31,631 nt of DNA from Euryarchaeota archaeon UBA220 (GCA_002501885.1 DAON01000103.1:1-31631), one strand, 5' to 3'. Shown: positions 23,683 through 31,631, numbered from the stretch's first letter. Notes: a model not told the origin generated them from the sequence alone. A program made the numbers and translations.

Positions 23683-26600
23683 TCAGTCACCGCCCAGAGT
23701 TGTAGCTAAGATAGTGAGTACTGCCGAAGAGAACGGTTCCGCTACCATCAGATGCTTGTTCGAGTCGCCCATTCCTGGAACCATATTGAGCATTGAGAGG
23801 TCGGATGCCATACCATTAACACCCAATGTAGTACCAGTCGGAAGACCGCCCGAGAACTGAGCGTCTAGGAGAACTCCTCTCAAATCAAATTCTGTATCCT
23901 CTATGGTTGCAGATAATCGAGCAGATGCAATAATCCTGCCTCCTTGAACATCATCAATCTCTATGACGCTGTAATAAGGTCCCAATAATTCTCGAACATT
24001 GATCGTTGCTCGTTGCAGGTTCTCTCCTAGGACCTCGAGCTCCTCAAGAACAACTGGAGGAGTCGCAGGGATGTTACTCATCCGGACATACAATTTCTCG
24101 ACACCTTGTCCTCCAGATCGAATCGAAAGACCATATGACTCGGTCATCTTAATCGACATGAAGTCAGTAATTCCCTCTGCTAGTAGAATCACATCTCCCT
24201 TCCTATTGATTGCCTTTCCATAAGCTTCAATGTATAGGGAGGCCCCCTCCATAGATGCCTTGAATTCGAGAGTTGGTGAACCCTGGAAAGCGAGTGTCTT
24301 GGTGATGTCAAAATCAGTCGATGGTTCTGTAGTTAGATTGATCCATCCTGGGATATTAGTGAGGAAAACTGTCGCTGGCCACCAAGCCGAGTCTAACCAT
24401 TGCATCTGTTGCAGCATCATCGAGCCTACAGCGGTTCCTTCCCGGCGGTAAATCTCTGGCACGAACATATCAATGCTAATTGCAGTTCCAATACTAGCTT
24501 GCAAATCAACTGATTCAGGAATGTCCTCAATCATAACCTCGGTTCTGCTACCAGCAGTCCTGTCGATTAGTAGAACATGAACCCAATCCAGTCTCTCAGA
24601 CAGGACATAATGAGTAGAAGTAGTAACTTCGGTAATCTGTCCAGCAGAACGAATCTCAAACAGAGCATCGAGTCCAAGATTGGTAGATGAACCAACAGTT
24701 AGACCTTGCAGAGTAAGAAGTAAGTCTTGGCCATTGATTCCGTAGAAGTGAACCATTAGCTCACTATGCCCAGGTATCCAACCCTGCATTCCGATTGCGA
24801 TGTACCAGTCCTCTCCCTCAGGCTTCATCTCTCTAGTCACAGAGAAATCAATTTGAGGTGGTAGTCCGGGCATCCAGACCCTCAGATAGAATCCATCTGC
24901 GATACCCGAGGATGCTGCTCGTAGAGCAATCCCGTGCACCCATGTAGGTGCTACAACAGATCCGTCACCATGCCATGCCTCAACTGCCAAATCGAATGAA
25001 GAGTCGGCATCTAACATGATGCCGAAGGAGAAGTCCTGCTCCGATTCTGAGCCAGTTGAGATATCAGAAGTAACCCCGGCTAGAACGCTGTTCACAGAGC
25101 GTCCTAGATCAGCTATACCACCGATGAAGAAGGCGACTCCAGAAAGTCCGTTTGAAGCATTGAACTCGGGCACATCTAGGCTAGGTCCAGAATCAGAACC
25201 GGTTGGAATCTGAACTCCAATTGTGGAAGGCAATGGATCGATTGAGGCTACTACTGAGAGTTGGTTTCCGCCCATTGTAGGTGCGTGACTGACATCAATC
25301 CCCAGACTCTTTGTTCCGATTACCGACATCTGTGCTGTACCTCTGCCTGCTGGTCCTGAAGCGCCTTCTTCTGTTGGAGCGGTCCAACCAATGCTGCTCA
25401 ATCCGGTAATTCTTGCAGAAATCGTAGAACTCTCGGTAACCTGATCGTGGTGGAACAGGAAGTGATCTCCACTCATTGTAACGGGATCTGATGAATTAGT
25501 AATTTGAGCCTCGATGGAAGAAATTGGAGTGTCGGATGACCACTCGGTAACTGTGCCAAAGGTAGTTGTGAACGAATTGGGCACTCCGATTATTCTCGCG
25601 GCCTGTCTTTGGTCGCCGTCTAAGCCTGCGTAACTAATCGATTCGATATTAGTCGAGGCCTGATATTGGATTCCGTCTGGGCTCACATAGACAGAGAGAT
25701 TGTCTGGTATATCACTGAGGGTTAATGATTGGAATGACAGGTTCTCAATGCTACCAGTAGGGTGTTCAATGTATGTGAATGCGAAACTCTCATCTGATGC
25801 GGTTCGAAGTATAGCAGTCTGTTCATCTAAAATATCATCATCAATCAATGAGAAGGCAGCAATACCGCTGAATCTGAGGCTAGCAGCTACTGGGGCTAGA
25901 GGTTCCAGTGGGCCATTTCTACCTTGAATCAGATTGAGTCCTTTGTCCTTCGAGAGGAGTAGATGGTCGCCGGTTGCGACTGGATGGTCACTAGATCCAA
26001 TTTGTACCATAAGACTGGTCAGAGGCATATCTTCTCTGGTGATCAACCAATTGTCAGTTAGAAGAAGATGGATGGTCCTACCCTCAAGTCCACTGGCTCC
26101 ATCAACGCCTCCACTGATGACATCAACCACCGCAGAAGGGACATCATTCAGTATAGTTCCAATATCCAAGAACAGATCTACTATGTTAATCAGAACATTG
26201 TCTATCACTTTCGATACAAAGTCTAGATTGTCCTCGCTATCGAATTCGCTATCGCTGTTGCTACTTCCTAGCTCGAAAGAGCCATACAGAACTAACGCAG
26301 TGGGTATGTCCCTAGCATCGATGTGTATCTTCCTATGATCTTCTTCAACGCCCTGTCTAGTAAACCATGAGTCGTAATCAAGTCGTTCGATTGATTGTGC
26401 TGAACGGAGAAGAATCAGCGTCTTTGGAGGGTTAGCAGGATTCACCGGCAATGTAGGGTCGTCGACATTCTGACTAGTGTCCCTAGAGAAGTTCTTGATA
26501 CCAATGATAAAACCTAATCTGTCTGGTAACTCCCCTGGTAGTTCTGACTGAGAATCATCAGAGCCGAGCATACGGAAAACTCTCTCTATCTCGCCTTCTG

Positions 26601-28065
26601 ATAGAGACCCTTTTGGCATACCTCTGAGCCAACCCAGTGAATCTGTAGTATTCCCATAAGAGCCATCATCGGATTCCTCGGGGGGCAATTCAGACCTGTC
26701 TTCATGGAAGTGGATATGTAGGTCTGTTCTCTCATCTGCCCAGTACTCAATAGTGGTCAGGCCTCTCTCTCCGTCGACTAAGTTGTTCTCTGGAAGGACG
26801 CTATCGGTTCTGATTACAACCTCAATCTCCTCCGGTATTACCACGGCCTGTCTGTTTGGATGGAATGAGAGTTCGATGTAGGCTAATTCCCACAGATCTC
26901 TCGCCCCATTATCGTCGGGAGGCGAGAAGTGCAGATATCCGAAACCCGCAGAGACTCCGCAATTGATGTCATTGTGAGAGGCAAATAGCAACTCGTCTGG
27001 AGAATATCTTTCCGGACAGTCACCTCCTCCGGGATTAGTAATCTCGATTGCATAGGGTGCCGAAATAGATGCAAAGGTGATTCCGCTCTGATCGGCTCCG
27101 GGATTGATGATTCCAAGAGTCAAAGCCTGAATAAGAGAAGAAATTAGGTCGATGCTGGCACCTGAAATATCGAAATATAGTCTCTCTATTCCTATCCTCA
27201 AATCGAATTCCTCTGGGGGATTAGTAAATTTCGAGTCTACTACCCAAATGTATGTCTCTCCTTCTCCAAGTGCTAGTATTGAGTCTGGGCCTGAATAAGC
27301 GAAAGCCTTGATCAAAGAGACTGACAATGTATCCAGATGTTGCCAATCAGGGTCATTAATACTGGAGTCGAGAACCCTGACTGAATATGAGATACCGGGT
27401 TCCAGCCACAGAGTTCCTCCTTCAATGCCCCAACCTCCAAGGAACTCCCATGCAATCTTGAGACCGACCTCTATGTCATCATCGCCGTCATTATCGATAT
27501 CGACCTCATGCAGAAGAGGTTCTGAATTGATATCGAGCAACGAGAGAAGCGAGGCAGAGAAACTTACGACCTCAAATTTCTCAACAGTATTGCCCTCAAG
27601 ATCGGTAAACTCAGTTCGAATCACATAATCGGTGATGTTGATTATGGTCTGCCAAATATTCAGAACTTCACCTGGAGCATTCTCTTGGTTTGACAATAAC
27701 TGGTAGGTGCTTGGATGAACTGGTTCAGGAGGCGAAGTCTGAACCATACTGATTCCATCGGTAACCGAATCTATGGCTGAAAGAGGATCTGAGGAAGAAA
27801 CTGGAGTTACAGAATTGCTGACACCCTCGATTATTGGTCCTGCTATCTGGCCAACAGAATTACTGTCAAGCATCTCCTCCCTCTCATCTAAGACACTTGA
27901 GAGTTCATCGAGGATACCAAAATCATCGGACTCGAATCTTGCCTCACCATTCACCGCTGACATCGGAGAAAGAGTGGGTATGAGTAGTAGAGCGACGATG
28001 AGAATCGTGTGTGAGTGACCTGTGCTAGGGGCCCTGCTGACCAACCTGACTGCGTCACTACTCAT
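23683..28065 (-). CDS. Very large secreted protein of unknown function (~1460 residues)
   Basis: The frame opens at 28131, but ATG 28065 is preferred: it gives a clean signal peptide (HTILIVALLLIPTLSPMSAV) and sits 5 bases after a perfect GGAGGTG. No known catalytic domain is recognised. Visible features: an Asp-rich calcium-type loop DIDNDGDDDIEVGL near residue 170; repeated beta-strand units, with two clearly related stretches (QIGSSDHPVATGDHLLLSKD and QITNSSDPVTMSGDHFLFHH); and several recurring 'xIPxxhxhxh' turns. The last ~20 residues (FSSAVLTILATTLGG) are hydrophobic but short and end without a positive anchor. Likely an extracellular or wall-associated structural protein. The next gene starts at its stop codon. 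Confidence 0.8.
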   Translation of the reverse strand: MSSDAVRLVSRAPSTGHSHTILIVALLLIPTLSPMSAVNGEARFESDDFGILDELSSVLDEREEMLDSNSVGQIAGPIIEGVSNSVTPVSSSDPLSAIDSVTDGISMVQTSPPEPVHPSTYQLLSNQENAPGEVLNIWQTIINITDYVIRTEFTDLEGNTVEKFEVVSFSASLLSLLDINSEPLLHEVDIDNDGDDDIEVGLKIAWEFLGGWGIEGGTLWLEPGISYSVRVLDSSINDPDWQHLDTLSVSLIKAFAYSGPDSILALGEGETYIWVVDSKFTNPPEEFDLRIGIERLYFDISGASIDLISSLIQALTLGIINPGADQSGITFASISAPYAIEITNPGGGDCPERYSPDELLFASHNDINCGVSAGFGYLHFSPPDDNGARDLWELAYIELSFHPNRQAVVIPEEIEVVIRTDSVLPENNLVDGERGLTTIEYWADERTDLHIHFHEDRSELPPEESDDGSYGNTTDSLGWLRGMPKGSLSEGEIERVFRMLGSDDSQSELPGELPDRLGFIIGIKNFSRDTSQNVDDPTLPVNPANPPKTLILLRSAQSIERLDYDSWFTRQGVEEDHRKIHIDARDIPTALVLYGSFELGSSNSDSEFDSEDNLDFVSKVIDNVLINIVDLFLDIGTILNDVPSAVVDVISGGVDGASGLEGRTIHLLLTDNWLITREDMPLTSLMVQIGSSDHPVATGDHLLLSKDKGLNLIQGRNGPLEPLAPVAASLRFSGIAAFSLIDDDILDEQTAILRTASDESFAFTYIEHPTGSIENLSFQSLTLSDIPDNLSVYVSPDGIQYQASTNIESISYAGLDGDQRQAARIIGVPNSFTTTFGTVTEWSSDTPISSIEAQITNSSDPVTMSGDHFLFHHDQVTESSTISARITGLSSIGWTAPTEEGASGPAGRGTAQMSVIGTKSLGIDVSHAPTMGGNQLSVVASIDPLPSTIGVQIPTGSDSGPSLDVPEFNASNGLSGVAFFIGGIADLGRSVNSVLAGVTSDISTGSESEQDFSFGIMLDADSSFDLAVEAWHGDGSVVAPTWVHGIALRAASSGIADGFYLRVWMPGLPPQIDFSVTREMKPEGEDWYIAIGMQGWIPGHSELMVHFYGINGQDLLLTLQGLTVGSSTNLGLDALFEIRSAGQITEVTTSTHYVLSERLDWVHVLLIDRTAGSRTEVMIEDIPESVDLQASIGTAISIDMFVPEIYRREGTAVGSMMLQQMQWLDSAWWPATVFLTNIPGWINLTTEPSTDFDITKTLAFQGSPTLEFKASMEGASLYIEAYGKAINRKGDVILLAEGITDFMSIKMTESYGLSIRSGGQGVEKLYVRMSNIPATPPVVLEELEVLGENLQRATINVRELLGPYYSVIEIDDVQGGRIIASARLSATIEDTEFDLRGVLLDAQFSGGLPTGTTLGVNGMASDLSMLNMVPGMGDSNKHLMVAEPFSSAVLTILATTLGGD

Positions 28066-28068
28066 GTT

Positions 28069-28087
28069 CGCACCTCCTAGAGGTGCG
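28069..28087 (-). promoter_or_regulatory. Hairpin that encloses the ribosome-binding site of the large secreted-protein gene
   Basis: On the minus (coding) strand, arms CGCACCTC and GAGGTGCG flank a TAG loop. The 3' arm plus one loop base contain GGAGGTG, a full match to the archaeal anti-Shine-Dalgarno, and the ATG (28065-28063) begins 3 bases after the arm. In the mRNA the ribosome-binding sequence would be paired in the stem, so translation should depend on opening it by upstream ribosomes, temperature or a binding factor. The arms pair perfectly, 8 of 8. Confidence 0.65.
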
Positions 28088-28142
28088 CTAAAGGGTATTG
28101 CCCTGCATGAATCGGTAATCCAGCGATACAAGCGAATGGGGT

Positions 28143-30575
28143 TCAGTCGAGTGAGACCGATTCAACGGAGCCGCAATGAGGGCATTCGGTCCTAGCTGCA
28201 TCTACTCCAGGAGGCATCGTAACCTCAAACATCTCGCCGCATGAGGAGCAGTTCTGCCTAACTGTTCTATCCGAGGTTTCTGACTCCTCTGGAGTTGGTT
28301 CTTCTTCGCTTGGCTCCCAGTTGGATACTTCTTCTGCGGAGGTTTCCTCATGAGAATACTCGACCTCTTCTCTCTCAACGGCCTCGTCATCCTCGAATTC
28401 AGATAGAAGATCGCTGCTGATACTTGGAGTGTTAGACTCGGAATTTGTTTGCGACGATGCTTGTAATAATTCTGCTATGTCTGGATCAATCTCGGCACCA
28501 TCATCCTCACCCATAGCAGAGGTAATTCCCTGAGTTGATCCGGACATGCCACTGGAGTAGTCCCCGAAGACTTGGGTCTGCGGTTGTTGCTGTGGCTCAG
28601 ACTGAGATGCTCCGCCGTAGCCACCTCCCCACATCGCCTTCTGTTCATCTACAGATGGAGGTGCAGCAGCAGGCTCATCTTCTTCGGATTCTTGTTCCGC
28701 TAGCATCGCCGACATTCTGCGGTTGGACATTACTCTCCAAACAACTAGAGCGATTACAATCAGAGTTAGCAGTCCTCCGCCTGCCATAATTAGCAAACTG
28801 GTCAAGTCTGAATCGTCAGATTCTGAGCCACTCAGAACATTGACCAGTATCTCAAACTCCGAGATTAAGCCTGCCTCATTCTCGATTCTGCAGACTACGG
28901 TTGTCGGTCCCGATGTATCGTAGCTCCATAGGACCGAGTCGCCGAATTTGTCAGCATCATTTCCTGAGTCACCATCTGAGTCGGAGTCGATTGAGTCGTC
29001 TAAATCCCAAGTAATCATCAGTTCAGGAGACTCTGAGTCAGAAGCATTCGCCTCAAATCGGAAGGTCTGTCCAATCTGTAAGGTAATCTCAGTTGGATTG
29101 TCTCCAATTGCAGGAGGAGTTGAGTCGTACAGGCTGATTGATGCGGTTTCCTCAGACACTCTACCTGAATTGTCAGTCGCTCGCATTGTGACCGTATGGA
29201 GTCCGGCAGAGTAGGTTGCATCGAAAGAGTATGTGAACACCGTTGCTCCATTCTCGTCCCCGGAGTAATTCTCAATCAGAATGCCATCAATCAACCACTC
29301 GATTGTATCGACCCCCCAGTTGTCAGTAACCTGGCCGCTAAGTATTACATCCTCTCCATAAGTTCGCTCTAGAACTGAAGAGACACCAATACTGACTTCG
29401 GGATCAGAGATGTCGGCTACCTGAATTTCTTGGTATACGCTCGCGCTGCGAGTATCTGTTGCGACTACCGTGAGTCTGATGGTAACGGTGGTTGGATTGG
29501 CCCAGCTGACATTTACTACGGCCCCGGTGTGGTCGTCCTGGCCGTCGCCGTCGGTGTCCCAGCGGAATCCAGAGTCAGGAATCTGATTGGAATTGTTTGG
29601 TGTCTGCCGGGCATCGAGCATCACAGTAGAGGCGACATCGACCACATCTAGTGGGACATCGGATTCGATGACTGGTTCTAGGACTGGTGTAAGTGATAGC
29701 ATCACGGTTACTGCAATGGACTCAGTTCCTGCGCCTCCGCCAGCAGGTCCGGCTCGATTATCTACTACCAAGTAGAGATTTTCTCCTTCGTAAGTCTCAG
29801 TTGCAAGCCAAACCATGTCCCTTTCTTGAGTAATCAGTAGCATATCAGTTCCCTGAACACGCGATGCTGCAGTTCCTCCTTGCTCGTAGGTCTCGACTTG
29901 TGATGCTGTCATCAGGAAGACATCAGGGGCACCTTCCATTGTGTTGGCTTCCATTCTGACCTGTGTTCCTGTATCAACCACGAAGGGGCCATGTAGAATT
30001 GAGTGCTCTCCCGGACTGAGTCTGACGATGGTGTCGGCTAGGGTGAAGGGGCCCGGTGTTACCGGAGATGAGTCCAGAGTGACAGAGGCGGCTGATCCGC
30101 CCTGAGCGCCATCTCCCATGTCTTGAGGGTGGGCCAAGTTGTCGATTACTAGATACCAGCGAGTGGGGTCCCTGTCGTTTGGTACAGTCCAATGCCAGGA
30201 ACCGGTGCCATTGAAATTCTCGAAAACCGAATTTCTCTCCCAGATTGCATCGCTCCTGTAAGACTGCTCATTCTGATAGACTGAAATTGAGTTAACCGAG
30301 AAAAGCAGAATATCGATGCTTGAATCAGTAGTCAAATCGAAGGAATGGATTTCTCCTGGTTGCAGCTCTCCCAGATCGACTCTGACACAGGACTGATCTC
30401 CGACATTCCAGTTGGCTGGCATCATCGATAAGTCGGCGTTGATGCAGGAAATCACTCCCTTAGGAGTGGCCTGTGCGAGAGGGGCGCTACTGGCTAGTAG
30501 TAGGGCGATTAGTAAGGCAGTGGTGGCTCGGCGCACGCTGAACGGTTTGCCTTCTACTTTTGAATCGTATCGCAA
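28143..30575 (-). CDS. Membrane-anchored PPC/PKD-type surface protein with cytoplasmic zinc ribbon
   Basis: About 800 residues. Signal peptide (ALLIALLLASSAPLAQA, about 20-36), then two related PPC-like domains (about 45-170 and 176-295) marked by WYLVIDN and LYLVVDN. Three Ig/PKD-like domains follow (about 300-390 with WDTDGDGQDD, 391-485 with TIEWLIDG, 487-582 with TWDLDDS). One membrane span at about 591-613 is followed by ~160 cytoplasmic residues, low complexity and very acidic, and a terminal zinc ribbon CSSC-x18-CPHC (C776, C779, C798, C801). No enzymatic motif. The listed start is TTG 30575; an in-frame GTG at 30536 also precedes the signal peptide and is a fair alternative. First of five consecutive surface genes. 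Confidence 0.85.
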   Translation of the reverse strand: MRYDSKVEGKPFSVRRATTALLIALLLASSAPLAQATPKGVISCINADLSMMPANWNVGDQSCVRVDLGELQPGEIHSFDLTTDSSIDILLFSVNSISVYQNEQSYRSDAIWERNSVFENFNGTGSWHWTVPNDRDPTRWYLVIDNLAHPQDMGDGAQGGSAASVTLDSSPVTPGPFTLADTIVRLSPGEHSILHGPFVVDTGTQVRMEANTMEGAPDVFLMTASQVETYEQGGTAASRVQGTDMLLITQERDMVWLATETYEGENLYLVVDNRAGPAGGGAGTESIAVTVMLSLTPVLEPVIESDVPLDVVDVASTVMLDARQTPNNSNQIPDSGFRWDTDGDGQDDHTGAVVNVSWANPTTVTIRLTVVATDTRSASVYQEIQVADISDPEVSIGVSSVLERTYGEDVILSGQVTDNWGVDTIEWLIDGILIENYSGDENGATVFTYSFDATYSAGLHTVTMRATDNSGRVSEETASISLYDSTPPAIGDNPTEITLQIGQTFRFEANASDSESPELMITWDLDDSIDSDSDGDSGNDADKFGDSVLWSYDTSGPTTVVCRIENEAGLISEFEILVNVLSGSESDDSDLTSLLIMAGGGLLTLIVIALVVWRVMSNRRMSAMLAEQESEEDEPAAAPPSVDEQKAMWGGGYGGASQSEPQQQPQTQVFGDYSSGMSGSTQGITSAMGEDDGAEIDPDIAELLQASSQTNSESNTPSISSDLLSEFEDDEAVEREEVEYSHEETSAEEVSNWEPSEEEPTPEESETSDRTVRQNCSSCGEMFEVTMPPGVDAARTECPHCGSVESVSLD

Positions 30576-30608
30576 TCGCGTTCATCACATGCTCAAGCGT
30601 TTCTTGCG

Positions 30609-30866
30609 CTATGAGGCGTTCCTCGGAACGGGAGTAGGTGGGAACCACCTGAGGATCATTACATCGCCAATTGAACGGATCCAATTCCAAGGAATCGCAA
30701 CATGAATCCTGCCCTCGACTAAGTCAGCGGGTGGATCAGAAACAAACACATGGGTGCAGCGCCATCCATCAGTCTCGATGACGGTATCATGAACAGTTCC
30801 CAGTAGTCTGCCGTCCGGTAGGATGACCGGTAGGCCACGAATATCGGAAACCTGGCAATCCGCCAT
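30609..30866 (-). CDS. PRC-barrel domain protein
   Basis: 85 residues, essentially one domain. It opens with VSDIRGLPVILPDGRLLGTV, continues HDTVIETDGWRCTHVFVSDP and ends IHVAIPWNWIRSIGDVMIL, the pattern of archaeal PRC-barrel proteins ('hhGxxVxxxxGxxhGxVxDhxhD...VPxxxhxxhGDxhhL'). Family members occur as free-standing small proteins in archaea and as the RimM C-terminal domain in bacteria, often linked with RNA metabolism or with CdvA/cell division. The role here is unknown. It lies between rpl15e (48-base gap) and the first surface-protein gene (33-base gap). No clear ribosome-binding sequence precedes ATG 30866. Confidence 0.85.
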   Translation of the reverse strand: MADCQVSDIRGLPVILPDGRLLGTVHDTVIETDGWRCTHVFVSDPPADLVEGRIHVAIPWNWIRSIGDVMILRWFPPTPVPRNAS

Positions 30867-30914
30867 GGCCCGCGCCGATGTTGAACAGGCATCAACCTGA
30901 CGGAAGCGAAGTGC

Positions 30915-31502
30915 TTACTTGCCGCGGTTTTTGTTGGCCTTTAGGCTGGGCCGAAGTTTCTCTGCTCCCTTGCCCTTATTCATCAGACCGCGTCCGCGCT
31001 TACCGGCGCTGGTCTTGCCTCGGAAGGCTCTGCCACGGTGGCTGTTACCACTTGATACCCATCCGAAATTCTTGTCTGACTTGATTACAGGGTGAGATGG
31101 ATCTAGAAGGATGACTTCGTAGAACTTGTTCTTGCCGTCCTCTCCAACCCAGTATGAGTTCAGGACCTCGAGGTTAGGGTAGCGCCTGCTGACTCTCTCC
31201 TCGGCCATTCTCTGGATTGACTTGCCCATTGTGATCTTCTTGATACCCGTCTTGGAGGGCTTGCGCTTCATGTGGATCTTGCTCCTTCGCAGACCACCAC
31301 GGCGCACTCTTGTCCTTACCACGACAACGCCCTGCTTGGCCTTGTAGCCCACTCTGCGCGCGGCGTCTATGCGTGTAGGGCGGTCAATTCTCTGGTAAAC
31401 TGGTTCTCTTCTCCAGCCTGCCATTCTGTCACGGCGGTAACGAGGAGGTAGCGATGCCTTCGGAGTCTTCCAAAGTGAACGAACATGCTGTTGTACACCC
31501 AT
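30915..31502 (-). CDS. rpl15e: 50S ribosomal protein L15e
   Basis: Archaeal/eukaryotic large-subunit protein, 195 residues, normal length and very basic. Recognised by RRDRMAGWRREPVYQRIDRP, ARRVGYKAKQGVVVVRTRVR, RRGGLRRSKIHMKRKPSKTG, the central LEVLNSYWVGEDGKNKFYEV and the Gly/Lys/Arg-rich C-terminus with RGLMNKGKGAEKLRPS. It has no bacterial counterpart, so it is strong evidence for an archaeon. ATG 31502 follows GAGGT at a normal 7-base spacing. Likely transcribed from its own promoter after the tRNA. Confidence 0.97.
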   Translation of the reverse strand: MGVQQHVRSLWKTPKASLPPRYRRDRMAGWRREPVYQRIDRPTRIDAARRVGYKAKQGVVVVRTRVRRGGLRRSKIHMKRKPSKTGIKKITMGKSIQRMAEERVSRRYPNLEVLNSYWVGEDGKNKFYEVILLDPSHPVIKSDKNFGWVSSGNSHRGRAFRGKTSAGKRGRGLMNKGKGAEKLRPSLKANKNRGK

Positions 31503-31534
31503 ACTATCTACCTCGCAGCGCGCCGCCGACCAAA

Positions 31535-31549
31535 CTCTCCTTTATGAGG
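31535..31549 (-). promoter_or_regulatory. Possible TATA-like promoter element for rpl15e
   Basis: The 83-base gap between the tRNA and rpl15e is mostly G/C-rich except for CTCATAAAGGAG on the minus strand, about 40 bases before the ATG. A TATA box there would give a start site roughly 15 bases before the gene, leaving room for the GAGGT ribosome-binding sequence. It is a loose match, judged by composition and spacing only. Confidence 0.3.
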
Positions 31550-31585
31550 CTGCCCACATCACTGAAAGGCCGTTTGAGTGAGTAT

Positions 31586-31631
31586 TGGTCCGCGCTCCCG
31601 GACTTGAACCGGGGACCCCCTGATGGCTGCC
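31586..31631 (-). tRNA. 3' part of a tRNA, possibly intron-containing tRNA-Tyr (partial)
   Basis: The minus strand shows a T arm with a perfect 5-bp stem (CCCGG and CCGGG) around TTCAAGT, then acceptor strand AGCGCGG, discriminator A and an encoded CCA (31588-31586). The gene runs off the right edge. Position 72 is G and 73 is A, so position 1 should be C; C1-G72 with A73 is the archaeal tRNA-Tyr identity set. With a normal 5-base variable loop (GGGTC) the preceding bases read A38 and stem TCAGG, and the bases before them do not give the universal U33. That fits an intron ending at 37/38, common in archaeal tRNA-Tyr. The isotype is an inference since the anticodon is outside. Confidence 0.85.

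Noticed and set aside
28066..28131. 22-codon N-terminal extension of the ~1460-residue protein
   Set aside because: It would put polar residues before the signal peptide and would translate through the hairpin; ATG 28065 has an ideal ribosome-binding sequence.
1..31631. CRISPR arrays, insertion sequences, integrases or phage genes
   Set aside because: I saw no regularly spaced repeats, transposase motifs, terminal repeats or phage structural proteins on either strand.

Overview
This window looks archaeal. It carries ribosomal protein L15e, a 30S-biogenesis/initiation trio (aIF1A, a RIO kinase and a two-KH Dim2/Krr1 homologue), a DUF63 membrane protein, and the end of a tRNA whose visible bases fit an archaeal tRNA-Tyr. 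A complex I lacking the NADH module (no nuoE, F or G), large secreted multi-domain surface proteins and a secreted subtilisin together suggest a marine Thermoplasmatota lineage, such as marine group II/III (Poseidoniia-like). That taxonomic placement is inference; the archaeal assignment is firm.

All 24 protein genes and the tRNA lie on the minus strand, so transcription runs from high to low coordinates. No intergenic gap exceeds about 100 bases. In transcription order: (1) a partial tRNA at the right edge; (2) rpl15e and a small PRC-barrel protein; (3) a roughly 15 kb block of five exported or membrane-anchored proteins: a PPC/PKD-type protein with a cytoplasmic zinc ribbon, a ~1460-residue secreted protein of unknown function, a small bitopic protein, a 1492-residue subtilisin with a cytoplasmic RING-like zinc finger, and a tandem beta-sandwich protein with a C-terminal anchor; (4) a full nuoABCDHIJ1J2KLMN operon; (5) aIF1A, RIO kinase and KH protein; (6) a DUF63 membrane protein; (7) the first 93 codons of a methylcrotonyl-CoA carboxylase-type carboxyltransferase beta subunit, cut by the left edge.

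The nuo genes encode the membrane arm and the quinone-linked peripheral arm of an 11-subunit complex I (NuoJ split in two), whose electron donor is not encoded here. Several subunits depart from the norm: NuoI has an ~84-residue insertion between its two Fe-S motifs, NuoH has a ~60-residue insertion in its first loop, NuoL has a His-rich loop, and NuoA has Ala where the family has a conserved membrane Glu.

The surface block is the best candidate for an undescribed system. It appears to pair an extracellular protease with adhesion-type proteins, and two members carry zinc-binding domains on the cytoplasmic side of a single membrane span. Compact inverted repeats sit at four gene junctions with the same geometry (8-bp arms, 3-nt loop) but different sequences. 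One of them buries a perfect Shine-Dalgarno sequence. A longer 13-bp-arm palindrome stands just in front of nuoA.
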